Assembly: GCA_035561515.1 (NCBI GenBank)
Contig: DATMXP010000007.1
Span: forward strand, 62,001 to 126,000
Length of the DNA: 64,000 nt
Direction of reading: 5' to 3'
Source: Terriglobales bacterium
Lineage (GTDB): Bacteria > Acidobacteriota > Terriglobia > Terriglobales > Acidobacteriaceae
This document shows, one piece after another, positions 23,789-35,730 of this stretch. The notes below the pieces were generated by a model. That model had not been told where the DNA came from. It saw only the letters and a list, made by a program, of their open reading frames with translations, and did not search any database. Position 1 is the first letter of the stretch, and each line of letters begins with the position of its first letter. The translations under genes and the position numbers were made by a program.

Positions 23789-26482
23789 CTATCTCGCAGA
23801 CACTCTTTGGCTTCCGCTTACTCCGACACTATCGGTGGGCGACCCGATAACCGGCGCTGCATTCACGGCACCGGAAACCTCTTCCGGCAAAGGCGCAACA
23901 TCCGCGAGCCCTTTCGGATATCGCTTCGCTAGTTCCTGGTAGCTTTCTAATGGAGTACGATCCGCGTGCCGGTTGAGAAACCAAGCTCGATACAGCCGTT
24001 CGCGCGGAAAGGTTGAGCAGATCCAGTACGCGAGCGGAGTCGGTACAATGCGAATGGTTTGCGTCGTCTCCGCCCTTTCGCCGATAACCAGCAGCGCCTC
24101 GGCGCTGCAGCCCTTCCGCGGGGCCCCGAATCCCTTGACCTCGTTTATCGCGACAGGGTTTAGGTTCAGGTGATTGATCAGCGGGGAAACGTCTCCTGGT
24201 TGCTGGCCGATGATCTTTGTGGTGGCGTTTTTCAGAATGCCGGGACCGTGCGCACGAGGCTGAAGTTCCGTGCCGACGAAGTCTTCAACTGTCTGGCTGA
24301 TACCCCATACGCTGGAGTTGCGCTTGCGCGCAGTTCTGTACAACTGCACGAGTTCGGGCGCCAGGGCGGGAGAGTCCAGCAGGAACCAGCACTCATCAAG
24401 CACGGAAATGCTTGGTCGCCCACTCTTGGCCGCCGCCCGCTCCGCCATGGCGGTTGCAATCAGCATGCTCATCGCAGTCTCGAGTCGGGGATCAGTGCTC
24501 AGTCGCTCGACGTTGAAAAACAGCCAGTCGTTGTCGAGCCGCATCGTGGTGTGCCGATCGAAGATCTTGGCGTAGATGCCGCTCTCGGTCCAAGAACGCA
24601 GCTTGATCGCCGCGAGACGGGCCTCATCGATCGTCCGCTGCATCTTGTCGGCATCACGCCAGTTCGCCAACTCTTCGCGAAGATCGTTGAAAGTGGGGAT
24701 CGGGTTCGAATGGCGGAAGGAGCACCGTTTGTACACGCGCGTGATCGCGTCCGTCAGCACATTGTCCAGCAACGAGGTGTCCGAGCTGTGACTGTCGCCC
24801 AGTAAGTGTCTTGTCAGGTTCTTCAAGAACGCCGTTTTCTCGTTGTTGGGGGTCGCCTCGCCCTCGCGGAGGTCCCAGGGATTCAGGGTCTCTCTACCAT
24901 CAAGATCGACGTTGATTACGCGTCCGCCCAAGAGTTCAACCAGAGGCTCATAGGAGTCGCCGCGTTCCAGGATCGAGACCAAAGGACGACAGCGCGCCGC
25001 CATCAGCAGCTTGAGTTGGGCAAGAAAGGTCTTGCCGCCACCGCTCTTGGCCATGATGAGCATGTTGGCGTCGCCAAGACCGGAGTCGAACGGAGAAAAC
25101 GGGATCAGCTGGCGATAAGGCGTCTCGAACAGCATCAGAGGAGAGTTCTGCGTGCCCTTCCACGGCATCTCGACCGGCAACAAATCCGCCGCATGCAGCG
25201 TGAGCACATCCGTTTCGCGCCGATTGGGCTCTCCCAGTCCAGGGAGGCTTGAAAAGAAAAACCTTTTTTGCGCGAGAGTCTCCGGCATGCCGCGTGCGCC
25301 GTTCATCCGCGCGATGGCATGCAGCACGCGCTGACGCCGGTCTGCCAAAATTCGTTCGGCCTCGTCCGCCTCGAAGCGGGATCGCGCGGGCCGCGACGTG
25401 CGAACCGCAATGGTCAGGCTGAGCTGACACGATTTGAGCGAGCTGGAGATCAAATCCTGCAGAACCTTGATCAATTGGTGCTCCGCCACCTGCGCGTCAA
25501 CGTTGAGACGAAAACCTCCCTGGATGTCTTTCTGCGCGGCCGCCATTTTTCGGAGACGGCTCTTGTATTGCTTGATTGCCTTCGCTTGATCGGGGAGGAC
25601 TATTTCCGTGTTGATGATGATCGGAAAGTCCATGACCACCAGTTCCCGTAGCACACCGGGAAAAGTGGCGTCGGGCAAATCTTTTTGGCTGATAAAGGAA
25701 TACAACAGACCTCCGACCTTTACGTGATCGTCGAGTTCGTCCTCGATGTTGACGTTGGCCATCTGGCTACGCGCGCTCTCGTATCCGAGCGACACCTCGG
25801 GTGAGCGGTAAGGACGCGTGTCATTCTGCAGTGGGTTGAGAGCGCGCTTGACCTCTACAAAAAGGTCCCGGTGTGTCATCCGATCCATCTTCATCCCGGT
25901 TGCTTGAAGCGTTGCCTCAACGCCCGACATGAGGCTATTGAACTCGGCCACCAACTCCTCATGCTCGCGCCGGCTGCGCTCGATACACTTGCCGACCGAC
26001 ATGTTGAAATTCGAGCCGCGCATTTTCTTCTTCCACTCGAACTCCGGTGATTGATGGTGAATGCGCGGATCCCAGATGAAGTAGAAGTGAAGCGAATGAC
26101 GGAGGTAGTAGCCGCCCGCGTTCTTCCTGAACCACATCTCAGACAGCTCGCGATCAAGCGTCTGCAGCACCGAACTTGAATTCTGCTGTTCGCGGTTGTA
26201 CCGGGCGATGAGATCACCGACGCCTTCTCCGATCTCGAACCGTGCCTGCAAGCGCATAGAGCGCTCCGGCAATGAACGGATCATGGATTCAAGTAACATC
26301 TTCGTGCGGTTGCGGTCTTCGTCGCTTGCATAGTAAGAGTGAATTCCGTCTACGCGATAGCCAGCCACCAGCGATCCATTTAGCTGGATCAGCAGATTGT
26401 CAGTCAGGTCGCGCACTTTCAACTGTTCGCATAGTGGCGGCTGCACTAAGGAGTTTTCGTACTGTTTCGCGGTGACAGGCAT
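23789..26482 (-). CDS. virB4: VirB4/TrbE family type IV secretion ATPase
   Basis: Starting at the ATG at 26482 (MPVTAKQYEN), 11 bases after the VirB3 stop, the protein has 897 residues. The N-terminal CagE/TrbE-VirB domain spans roughly 1-430. The ATPase domain shows Walker A AKSGGGKT (479-486), Walker B SISVLDECWFLL and the VWGISQTVEDF segment. VirB4 powers pilus biogenesis and substrate transfer at the inner membrane and is the most reliable marker of a complete type IV system. Confidence 0.92.
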   Translation of the reverse strand: MPVTAKQYENSLVQPPLCEQLKVRDLTDNLLIQLNGSLVAGYRVDGIHSYYASDEDRNRTKMLLESMIRSLPERSMRLQARFEIGEGVGDLIARYNREQQNSSSVLQTLDRELSEMWFRKNAGGYYLRHSLHFYFIWDPRIHHQSPEFEWKKKMRGSNFNMSVGKCIERSRREHEELVAEFNSLMSGVEATLQATGMKMDRMTHRDLFVEVKRALNPLQNDTRPYRSPEVSLGYESARSQMANVNIEDELDDHVKVGGLLYSFISQKDLPDATFPGVLRELVVMDFPIIINTEIVLPDQAKAIKQYKSRLRKMAAAQKDIQGGFRLNVDAQVAEHQLIKVLQDLISSSLKSCQLSLTIAVRTSRPARSRFEADEAERILADRRQRVLHAIARMNGARGMPETLAQKRFFFSSLPGLGEPNRRETDVLTLHAADLLPVEMPWKGTQNSPLMLFETPYRQLIPFSPFDSGLGDANMLIMAKSGGGKTFLAQLKLLMAARCRPLVSILERGDSYEPLVELLGGRVINVDLDGRETLNPWDLREGEATPNNEKTAFLKNLTRHLLGDSHSSDTSLLDNVLTDAITRVYKRCSFRHSNPIPTFNDLREELANWRDADKMQRTIDEARLAAIKLRSWTESGIYAKIFDRHTTMRLDNDWLFFNVERLSTDPRLETAMSMLIATAMAERAAAKSGRPSISVLDECWFLLDSPALAPELVQLYRTARKRNSSVWGISQTVEDFVGTELQPRAHGPGILKNATTKIIGQQPGDVSPLINHLNLNPVAINEVKGFGAPRKGCSAEALLVIGERAETTQTIRIVPTPLAYWICSTFPRERLYRAWFLNRHADRTPLESYQELAKRYPKGLADVAPLPEEVSGAVNAAPVIGSPTDSVGVSGSQRVSAR

Positions 26483-26492
26483 GGCTTCGTTC

Positions 26493-26822
26493 TCAGTCCT
26501 TGATGTATTCGCGATCGAGTTCACGATCTCGTTCCAGTCCGGAGTACAGGTGAGGCTTCGTGTGAAAGAGCACCCAGTCCAGCAGGTAGCCACGCTGCTT
26601 GCCGTACTTGAACAGCATCAGTGCCGGGACGCACAGTATGGGCACGAAGTACTGCAACACCATATTCATGGGAAGGCCAAGCATCTCGCGATTCAAAAAT
26701 CTTCCGCAGATGTTCATCACCACTGCAACCGCCAAGATAGCGAACACGTCTTCCGCTTCGAGCCCCAAGAAAGTAACCCGGGTGCGCAAGTTGCGATAAA
26801 TGGGAGTGACTTCGAGAGCCAT
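26493..26822 (-). CDS. virB3: VirB3-like inner-membrane protein
   Basis: The 109-residue protein opens with MALEVTPIYRNLRTRVTFLG, typical of VirB3/TraL, and has two membrane segments (VFAILAVAVVMNICGRFL and MVLQYFVPILCVPALMLF). It lies immediately before VirB4, the usual position. It anchors or partners VirB4. Confidence 0.82.
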   Translation of the reverse strand: MALEVTPIYRNLRTRVTFLGLEAEDVFAILAVAVVMNICGRFLNREMLGLPMNMVLQYFVPILCVPALMLFKYGKQRGYLLDWVLFHTKPHLYSGLERDRELDREYIKD

Positions 26823-26831
26823 GTTCTTCTC

Positions 26832-27299
26832 CTAGCGAACGCCTCCGGTTCCTTGGGCCACGAAGAACTCGGCAAGTCGCAGCACCCCAGAAACCATCAA
26901 GCAAAGGGCCGCGGTCACAAAGTGGCGCAACCAGCCGCTGCTGGGGTGGACAAGCGAGAACACACCGAGTCGCAGCGCCATCGCCGCGACTTGTGAGGCC
27001 GCATAGACAGGAAGGATCACGTTGGCGACCCAGTTGATAAGGGCGACGATCGAGAGCCAGTAGAGATCGGGATCGTTCCACGCCCCCTGGGACGCGAAGG
27101 TTTCGAATGCACGCGTCAGCCCGGACACCATCAAGCACCCAAGGGCGCCATACATGCTGTGCGAGAAATCACGCCCCTTGGAGAATTGGAGAATGGCGAT
27201 GATGATGAAGGCCGCCGCCAGTGTTGGCATGATGACATTGCCCAGCCAGTTCGCCAGGTTCAAGACCCCGTGATCGAATGACATATTCCCGAGATTCAT
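26832..27299 (-). CDS. double VirB2-like membrane protein
   Basis: The ATG at 27299 has GGAG 5 bases upstream and gives 155 residues. The protein contains two VirB2/TrbC-like units: ANWLGNVIMPTLAAAF to CLMVSGLTRAFETFASQG, and INWVANVILPVYAASQ to CLMVSGVLRLAEFFVAQG. Each has two hydrophobic helices, and the end GTGGV matches the end of the VirB2 at 28083. It appears to be a fused duplication of a pilin-like unit. Whether it is cut into pilins or acts as a membrane adaptor is open. Confidence 0.6.
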   Translation of the reverse strand: MNLGNMSFDHGVLNLANWLGNVIMPTLAAAFIIIAILQFSKGRDFSHSMYGALGCLMVSGLTRAFETFASQGAWNDPDLYWLSIVALINWVANVILPVYAASQVAAMALRLGVFSLVHPSSGWLRHFVTAALCLMVSGVLRLAEFFVAQGTGGVR

Positions 27300-27307
27300 T
27301 CCGGCTC

Positions 27308-27967
27308 CTACATCATCGAGTTCAGCAGCTTCCAAATGGCTGAGATGGTCAGCATTGCAAGCGATACCGCCACCAGTCGCATGAAAGGTTTCTTGGTTGC
27401 AAAATTCAGAATCGCGCCGACCAATGCGAGCACTGCCGCGATCGGCATAATGGTTGCAGCCAGGTGGGTCCAGAGACTGTCCAGCACATCAGCCGTCGCG
27501 TATTGTGTTCCGGTGTTGTAGCTCTGGAGCAAGCTGTAGGTGGTCTGCACGCCCAACAGAAACATCGCCGCGAGCACCGAAGGCAGAGGATGTTGTCCCG
27601 CGGCGGCATCGAGGACCGCGCGCAAAACAAAGAACGCCGCCAGGGTCGGAACAATTCGACCGATTACGAAATTCGTGACGAACTGAGCCACATCGGACTG
27701 AATACTGGACAGCCATGCCGTCGCGATTCCTCCGGATGGAAGTGGTGCTGCCACTCCGAACGATGGGAACCAATTGAGCAAAGGCTGGAGGGTCAGGAAG
27801 ACGACAGCCCAGAACATCCATTTCGTAAATCCTCCGCCGACGGCAAAGGTCATCGTTCCTTCACGGCGGAGACTGATGCCTGCCAGCACAAGTGACAACA
27901 TTGCTGCCGAAGGCGCCAGCAGCAGCACGACCGAGATGATGTCATTGAGCAGTTGCGGAGTTCCCAT
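27308..27967 (-). CDS. VirB2-repeat polytopic membrane protein
   Basis: The ATG at 27967 (MGTPQLLNDI) with GAGGA 7 bases upstream gives 219 residues; the open frame is longer. It has about six hydrophobic segments. The last two pairs, GRIVPTLAAFFVLRAVL to LGVQTTYSLLQS and ATIMPIAAVLALVGAIL to LTISAIWKLLNS, have the same pattern as VirB2 units in the neighbouring genes. Its stop is 8 bases before the next start. Role unknown; probably part of pilus or channel assembly. Confidence 0.58.
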   Translation of the reverse strand: MGTPQLLNDIISVVLLLAPSAAMLSLVLAGISLRREGTMTFAVGGGFTKWMFWAVVFLTLQPLLNWFPSFGVAAPLPSGGIATAWLSSIQSDVAQFVTNFVIGRIVPTLAAFFVLRAVLDAAAGQHPLPSVLAAMFLLGVQTTYSLLQSYNTGTQYATADVLDSLWTHLAATIMPIAAVLALVGAILNFATKKPFMRLVAVSLAMLTISAIWKLLNSMM

Positions 27968-28082
27968 GGTTGCGTCCTCAATCGCTGTTTGTTGGCAGCC
28001 TGATGATCCGCTTACGCTGTGGCAGTCCATACACATCGCCGTGACGGACTGCCTCGCAATAGCGGTCCACGGAGACCGGTGT

Positions 28083-28442
28083 CTATGCCACGCCTCCGGT
28101 TCCATTGGTAATCCAGAACTCCACGAGCCGCGTTATCCCGGATACGGCGAGCAACGCCGCTGCTGCGAACAACCAGCGCCCGCAGCCCCGGCCTGTCAGC
28201 CACGAAAACACGGCGCCGACGACTGCTCCGCCCGCACCCACCGGCGCGATCACGTTGCCAATCCAGTTGATGAAGTTGAGGAAGGCTCCTTCTGGCTGGG
28301 CTGCTGTCTGCCCCTGCACGGCCACATTGGTCGCCGGTGCCCCGCCAAGGTTCTGTGCTAAGACAAATTGCCCGAGGGCAAGCATCATGACCGCGAGCAT
28401 GATCATGAGTTTCTTCCATGCGAGATCTGCCTGAAATTTCAT
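28083..28442 (-). CDS. virB2: VirB2/TrbC-like pilin
   Basis: The 119-residue protein has a long signal peptide (KLMIMLAVMMLALGQFVLAQ), then two hydrophobic helices (NVIAPVGAGGAVVGAVFSWL and WLFAAAALLAVSGITRLVEF) around a short charged turn, and ends in NGTGGVA. This is the standard layout of VirB2/TrbC pilin precursors. A GGAG precedes the ATG. It is the best candidate for the major conjugative pilin; the two downstream genes contain further copies of the unit. Confidence 0.72.
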   Translation of the reverse strand: MKFQADLAWKKLMIMLAVMMLALGQFVLAQNLGGAPATNVAVQGQTAAQPEGAFLNFINWIGNVIAPVGAGGAVVGAVFSWLTGRGCGRWLFAAAALLAVSGITRLVEFWITNGTGGVA

Positions 28443-28449
28443 CCCGTGC

Positions 28450-28707
28450 TTACTCCTTTCCGAAGACCGACACCTTCTCGGATCCGCGAAAGGGGGCCAG
28501 AAAAGTCATCGGCGTGACGGGGAAAGTAAGATGGAACTCAGAAGCCGTCAAACGGGCATGAAAGGCGACTGAGATGAAGCAACGCCGCTTCCGAGAGTTG
28601 GGGGGATGAAGGTTTATAGTGGGACCGCGACCGGTCGCGATCGCTTCTCTGGAGCCGTCCGACACGTATCCAATTCGCCGGTTCCGGCCCAGCACCATTC
28701 GCATTGC
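28450..28707 (-). CDS. small hypothetical protein between virB10 and virB2
   Basis: The ATG at 28707 (MRMVLGRNRR) lies 4 bases after the virB10 stop and gives 85 residues, basic and without membrane helices (SRKRRCFISVAFHARLTASE, then FHLTFPVTPMTFLAPF). Fits the tight spacing of the operon. No family recognised. Confidence 0.42.
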   Translation of the reverse strand, partial: AMRMVLGRNRRIGYVSDGSREAIATGRGPTINLHPPNSRKRRCFISVAFHARLTASEFHLTFPVTPMTFLAPFRGSEKVSVFGKE

Positions 28708-28711
28708 GTTT

Positions 28712-30145
28712 TCACGGTTGTGGGGACGCCGGTGCCGCCTGGCTGGTGTGCGTGTAGAGTTCGTTGATTTCGCGCCGCAATTCGAGTAGTTGCCGGAGCT
28801 CCTCCATGGTGGGGACACCGCCGCTTCGCCCGGCGGTGTTGGTCGCTGCGTTTCGTGTTCCACTGGAAGAGCCTGCGCTATCAGTGGTGGGTTTCTGCAG
28901 GACAATATAGAAACGCGTGTTACCGGGCACGGTCACGACCAAGTTCTGGTTGAACGCCAAGCCGTTCAATTCATCTTGCCCTGCCGTGGCCACGTTGTTG
29001 GCCAAGCGCTCTCGCATCAACGCGTTCGTCGAGATCAGACCCACGGAACTTGACCCCTGCGGTCCAACCAGATAAGAAGCCACCGTTCCTAAGCCGGTTA
29101 ACGAACGCACCAGAAACTTCGTCCCCCTCTTCTTTCCGGACACGTATCCTTTCAGCGGAGCGAAGTTCAGATCCATCGCAGAGCCTTCAATTTTCATAAT
29201 TGTCTGGTCTGGCATCTCAATGCGGCTGAACTGGAGCCCCACATACCCGGACGGATCGACCTGCGTGAGACGGCCAATAACCTTCGCTCCTGCCGGCATC
29301 ACGATCTGGCCGTTACGCTCGTAGTTGTACTCGATCACCGCCACGGCTGGAGTCGCTATCGCCGAGCTAATCGGCGACTCTAGGCGGGCTACCAAACGAG
29401 TTCCAGCGGGCAATGACAGCGTGTTTTCCGGTTCGTCCGGGGAGTGGGACATGATGGCCGGCTTCGCTCCCAGCGCACGCACGAATACCAGCGACGGTTT
29501 CTTCAGATCGGGAGATTGACTCGATGCTGCCGCGTGTTCGCTGGGCGGCGGAGGCGGCGGTGGAATCGTGTTACCTTGTCCAACCAACGGATCAGAGAAA
29601 TCGACTTTGCCCAGGGCAAAATCCTGCGGAATGCCCGGCTTCGGTGTAGCCGAGTGGAGCGACTGAAGGGGCACATATCCGTTGCGAGAAGTGCGGCCAA
29701 CTTCTTCCGGAGTCACCTGGCCTGCCAAGCCTGGATCGGCGGACCGCACATCGGCGCTCAGTAGGGGAACCGCGTTCTTACCGGCGTCGGCGCTGTCCTG
29801 TCCAGGCGTGACTTTTCGTCCCAGACCGGCTTGGCCGCGCGGAGTTTTACCGGGAACCGCTGTTCGTTTCTTGGGACTTGAGAAGACTCCGAAGAAAACC
29901 AAGAGCAACACCACTGCCACGGCCGCCAATACGAAAAACGACTTGCTTTTGTCACGGGCCAACTCCTTCCGGTTTTCGATTGGCTTTTGCTGCCTGCGTG
30001 CGCGATCGAAAGCGATGCGGAACGATTCCCGCCATCCTGGCTTGCCGATGTTCTCTGCCTCCGCTTCCTCGGTTGCATTCGCCGAATCCTGCGCTTGCAT
30101 ATGCGAGGCCAAGTTGGTTTCGCTGCTGATTCCGTCATTGTGCAT
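28712..30145 (-). CDS. virB10: VirB10/TrbI-like core complex protein
   Basis: The 477-residue protein has a cytoplasmic N-terminus, one membrane helix (SFFVLAAVAVVLLLVFFGVF), a Pro-rich periplasmic linker (NTIPPPPPPPSEH) and the C-terminal beta-barrel domain (AGTRLVARLESPISSAIATP, then IVMPAGAKVIGRLTQVD). It spans the envelope and signals ATP use to the outer core. The start overlaps the end of the VirB9-like gene. Confidence 0.9.
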   Translation of the reverse strand: MHNDGISSETNLASHMQAQDSANATEEAEAENIGKPGWRESFRIAFDRARRQQKPIENRKELARDKSKSFFVLAAVAVVLLLVFFGVFSSPKKRTAVPGKTPRGQAGLGRKVTPGQDSADAGKNAVPLLSADVRSADPGLAGQVTPEEVGRTSRNGYVPLQSLHSATPKPGIPQDFALGKVDFSDPLVGQGNTIPPPPPPPSEHAAASSQSPDLKKPSLVFVRALGAKPAIMSHSPDEPENTLSLPAGTRLVARLESPISSAIATPAVAVIEYNYERNGQIVMPAGAKVIGRLTQVDPSGYVGLQFSRIEMPDQTIMKIEGSAMDLNFAPLKGYVSGKKRGTKFLVRSLTGLGTVASYLVGPQGSSSVGLISTNALMRERLANNVATAGQDELNGLAFNQNLVVTVPGNTRFYIVLQKPTTDSAGSSSGTRNAATNTAGRSGGVPTMEELRQLLELRREINELYTHTSQAAPASPQP

Positions 30146-31074
30146 GATTGGCTATCTCCCGGAGCGTGCTCACTCCAAAGCCGATCGGTGCTAAAGCTGG
30201 CTTGTCGACGGCGCCTGATTCCGCCATTTGCAGGAAGAGCGTCTCCGAGGAACGCTTGTAGGGAGGCCGCTCAAACCATACCACCCCATCGGAGCGTTCA
30301 CCCGGCGCGATGCGGCGCTTGCTAAGCCGCGAATCCAGGACCGGCAGCTGTTCCGCCGTGGACCAGCGTTCGCGCTTGATCAATCTTCCGGAGCGGTTGC
30401 GACCTCCCAACTGGATCTGCGGTGGCATCAGCAGGATCGGGTTTTTGCCCGCGTTAACGACCGAAAATAGCACGATCACCTCTTGTCCCCCGTCGAGCAC
30501 CTCGCTGATCCCCGCACGCAGCCGAGCCCCTTTGACCTCGTCGCTTTCCATGTGCTCGCTGTAGAGCACCGGCAAGGGCGCGAGCTTTTGGCGCTCCAGC
30601 AAACCGTCGAGAGAATCTGCTTTCGAATCGTTCGTCGCCTCGGATGACGCCGGACTCTGAAGCGCGGTCGGGATCAACCCGGCAGCCGCTGCGGCTAGTC
30701 CCGCAGGTTTGGCGACTGGTTCGTTGGCGCTGGCGACCGGCGCTTGGTTAAGGCTGGTGGTTTGCGCCACCAGTGCGAAGGGGACGGGATCGGGTTCAAT
30801 TAAGAATCTGCCGGCATTCTGATAGCGCAGCAGGAAATCCACCTTGGAAGGGTTCGAACCGTGTCCATGATTGACCAGCAGAATACTGATCTGCCGCCCT
30901 TTGATCGTAGAGATCAAAAGGTTGCTCTGGCTGGGCTCGGTGGTTAGCGCCTTCACAAAAACCATTACCGGCTCATGCTCCGAGTGCTCGACCTGAAAGA
31001 GAGTAGGGTCGCCCACGACCACCGAATTGACCGGTTCGGGGACGCGGATCGCCGTCACGAAGTGTGCGGTGAGT

Positions 31075-33309
<2,235 letters not shown>

Positions 33310-35730
33310 ATGTCCGCCCACTCCTTATCCCCGCGTCCACCAGCAAGTCTCGAAACTGTCCACAACATTCTCGGATCGCTGGTCGCGCGTTATCACCAGG
33401 AAGAAGTGCTGACCGCAGTGCGGAAAATTCCTGCCCGAGAAGCGAACCTTCGTCCTCTCCCAGCCTGGGTGACAAGTGCCCTAGCTGAGGCATATCGGGA
33501 AAAAGGAATCCGAGAACTGTATTCGCATCAGGCAATGGCCGCCGAACTCATACGTGGCGGTAAGCATGTCGTTGTGGTGACGCCGACGGCATCGGGAAAG
33601 ACGCTTTGTTACAACCTACCAGTGTTGAACGCGGTGCTGGAGAATCCCGATACTCGCGCGCTCTATTTGTTCCCGACCAAAGCGCTTGCCCAGGACCAGT
33701 TGGCGGAATTGCAGGGTCTCGGGAAGAAACTCGACGACAGTTTCGGAGTGTTCACCTATGACGGTGACACGCCGAGCGATGCCCGAAAAGCGATTCGAGA
33801 ACGTGGTCACGTCGTTCTGACTAATCCGGACATGCTCCATGCCGGCATCCTTCCTCACCACACGAAATGGATTCGGTTGTTCGAGAACCTGCGCTATATC
33901 GTGCTCGACGAATTGCACACCTACCGCGGCGTCTTCGGGAGCCATCTGGCGAACGTACTCAGGCGATTGAAACGTGTAGCGAAGTTCTACGGCTCCAATC
34001 CGCAGTTCATCTGCTGCTCCGCCACGATTGCTAATCCCGGAGAGTTGGCTTCTCAATTGATCGAAAACGAGGTCACAGTTATCGACGAGAACGGAGCCCC
34101 CGCGGGCGAGAAGCACTTCGTCTTCTATAACCCACCCATAGTCAACCGAAACCTCGGAATTCGACGTAGCTACATCAACGAGGCAACACGGATCGCCAAA
34201 GAGATCCTCGCCCGGAAGCTTCAGACGATTGTCTTTGCTAACAGCCGTCTACACACGGAGGTCATGCTCACCTATTTGCAGCAGGCCAATCCTCCGAAGC
34301 CCGGCCAATCAGAAGCGATTCGCGGCTACCGTGGAGGCTATTTGCCTGGAGAGCGGCGGGAGATTGAACGCGGTCTGCGCGACGGCCGCATTCTGGGAGT
34401 GGTAGCCACAAACGCACTCGAATTAGGGATTGATGTTGGCTCCCTTGACGCATGCGTAATGGCAGGCTACGCAGGAACGATTGCTTCTACATGGCAAAGG
34501 GCAGGTCGGGCAGGACGACGGAGCGGAAGCTCATGCTCCGTGTTCGTCGCCTCTTCGGCTCCGCTGGATCAGTTCATCGTGCAACATCCCGACTACTTTT
34601 TTGGTAGCTCACCCGAGCACGCACACATACAACCGGACAATTTGGAGATTTTGGTAAACCATCTGAAATGTGCAGCCTTCGAGTTGCCGATTTCTCCGGA
34701 CGAACGGTTCGGCGACGTCAATGTGCCAGAACTGTGTGAGCAACTAGGGGAGATAGGGTTCCTTCATCAGAGTGGCGGAAACTGGCATTGGATCGACGAA
34801 GCCTATCCAGCGGACACAATTAGTTTGCGTTCCGTCACGTCCGACAACTTTGTCATCATCGATACGACTGGCGAAGACGGCGGCAAGCCGGAGGTGATCG
34901 GCGAAGTCGATTTTTCCTCCGCCCTTACTACGGTTCATCCCAAAGCGATCTACATCCACCAAGGGCAGCAGTACCACGTCGAGCATTTGGATTTTGACAA
35001 GCGCAAAGCCTATGTGAAGCCCGTCGACGTGGATTACTTCACCGATGCGATCCGGTACACGCAGGTTCGCGTACTCGAAGTCGCGGAAGAAGAGGCTATT
35101 GCCGGGCCAGCGGCCCGTGCACATGGCGACGTACTGGTGAGATCGCAAGTCGTCGGGTTTAAGAAGATCAAGTTCTTTACCAACGAAAACGTGGGCTCCG
35201 GAAAACTGGAATTGCCGGAGAACGAGATGCACACGACTTCGTTCTGGCTAACACTAGGACATAGCCTTCTAGCCGAATTGCCGTTCAGTCTTTCCGAGCG
35301 TCAGAGCGGTATTTTTGGCTTGCTCTACGCGCTCGGGTCCATGGCAACTCTCCTGATGATGTGCGATCGCCGGGACCTTGGCACGGCTGTTGGCGAACGC
35401 CCGCCCAGTGCTGCAAGCGAGATCAACTGGGAGGATTTCGTGGAGCCTGCAAATGCAACCGAGGCCAAGGAATTCTTCGAACCTAATCTTTATATATACG
35501 ACGCTTACCCAGGCGGGATCGGATTCAGTAAGCCTCTGTACCAGAGTTGCGGCACATTACTGGATCGCACGCACGAGCTGATCAGCGCATGCCCGTGCGA
35601 GAACGGATGCCCTTCCTGCGTTGGTCCCACTGCGGATCGCAGCGAGAGGACTAAAGATGTCGTACTTGCGATTCTTGGAAGACTATGCCGGGACTCTCAG
35701 CTCGTGGCCACGAGGACAGAGACCGCATGA
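33310..35730 (+). CDS. mrfA: MrfA/YprA-like DEAD-box DNA helicase with DUF1998
   Basis: The 806-residue protein has a superfamily 2 helicase core: motif I TPTASGKT, motif II VLDELH, motif III CCSATIAN and motif VI QRAGRAGRR. The C-terminal DUF1998 (MZB) domain ends with four cysteines (SACPCENGCPSC). MrfA works with the exonuclease MrfB in UvrABC-independent repair of mitomycin lesions in Bacillus. The start ATG follows a plausible leader, and its stop overlaps the mrfB start, forming a two-gene operon. Confidence 0.85.
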   Translation: MSAHSLSPRPPASLETVHNILGSLVARYHQEEVLTAVRKIPAREANLRPLPAWVTSALAEAYREKGIRELYSHQAMAAELIRGGKHVVVVTPTASGKTLCYNLPVLNAVLENPDTRALYLFPTKALAQDQLAELQGLGKKLDDSFGVFTYDGDTPSDARKAIRERGHVVLTNPDMLHAGILPHHTKWIRLFENLRYIVLDELHTYRGVFGSHLANVLRRLKRVAKFYGSNPQFICCSATIANPGELASQLIENEVTVIDENGAPAGEKHFVFYNPPIVNRNLGIRRSYINEATRIAKEILARKLQTIVFANSRLHTEVMLTYLQQANPPKPGQSEAIRGYRGGYLPGERREIERGLRDGRILGVVATNALELGIDVGSLDACVMAGYAGTIASTWQRAGRAGRRSGSSCSVFVASSAPLDQFIVQHPDYFFGSSPEHAHIQPDNLEILVNHLKCAAFELPISPDERFGDVNVPELCEQLGEIGFLHQSGGNWHWIDEAYPADTISLRSVTSDNFVIIDTTGEDGGKPEVIGEVDFSSALTTVHPKAIYIHQGQQYHVEHLDFDKRKAYVKPVDVDYFTDAIRYTQVRVLEVAEEEAIAGPAARAHGDVLVRSQVVGFKKIKFFTNENVGSGKLELPENEMHTTSFWLTLGHSLLAELPFSLSERQSGIFGLLYALGSMATLLMMCDRRDLGTAVGERPPSAASEINWEDFVEPANATEAKEFFEPNLYIYDAYPGGIGFSKPLYQSCGTLLDRTHELISACPCENGCPSCVGPTADRSERTKDVVLAILGRLCRDSQLVATRTETA

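Noticed and set aside
28450..28905. 151-codon minus-strand frame at the end of virB10
   Set aside because: Its first 66 codons overlap virB10 in another frame; only the part from the ATG at 28707 is kept, as a low-confidence gene.
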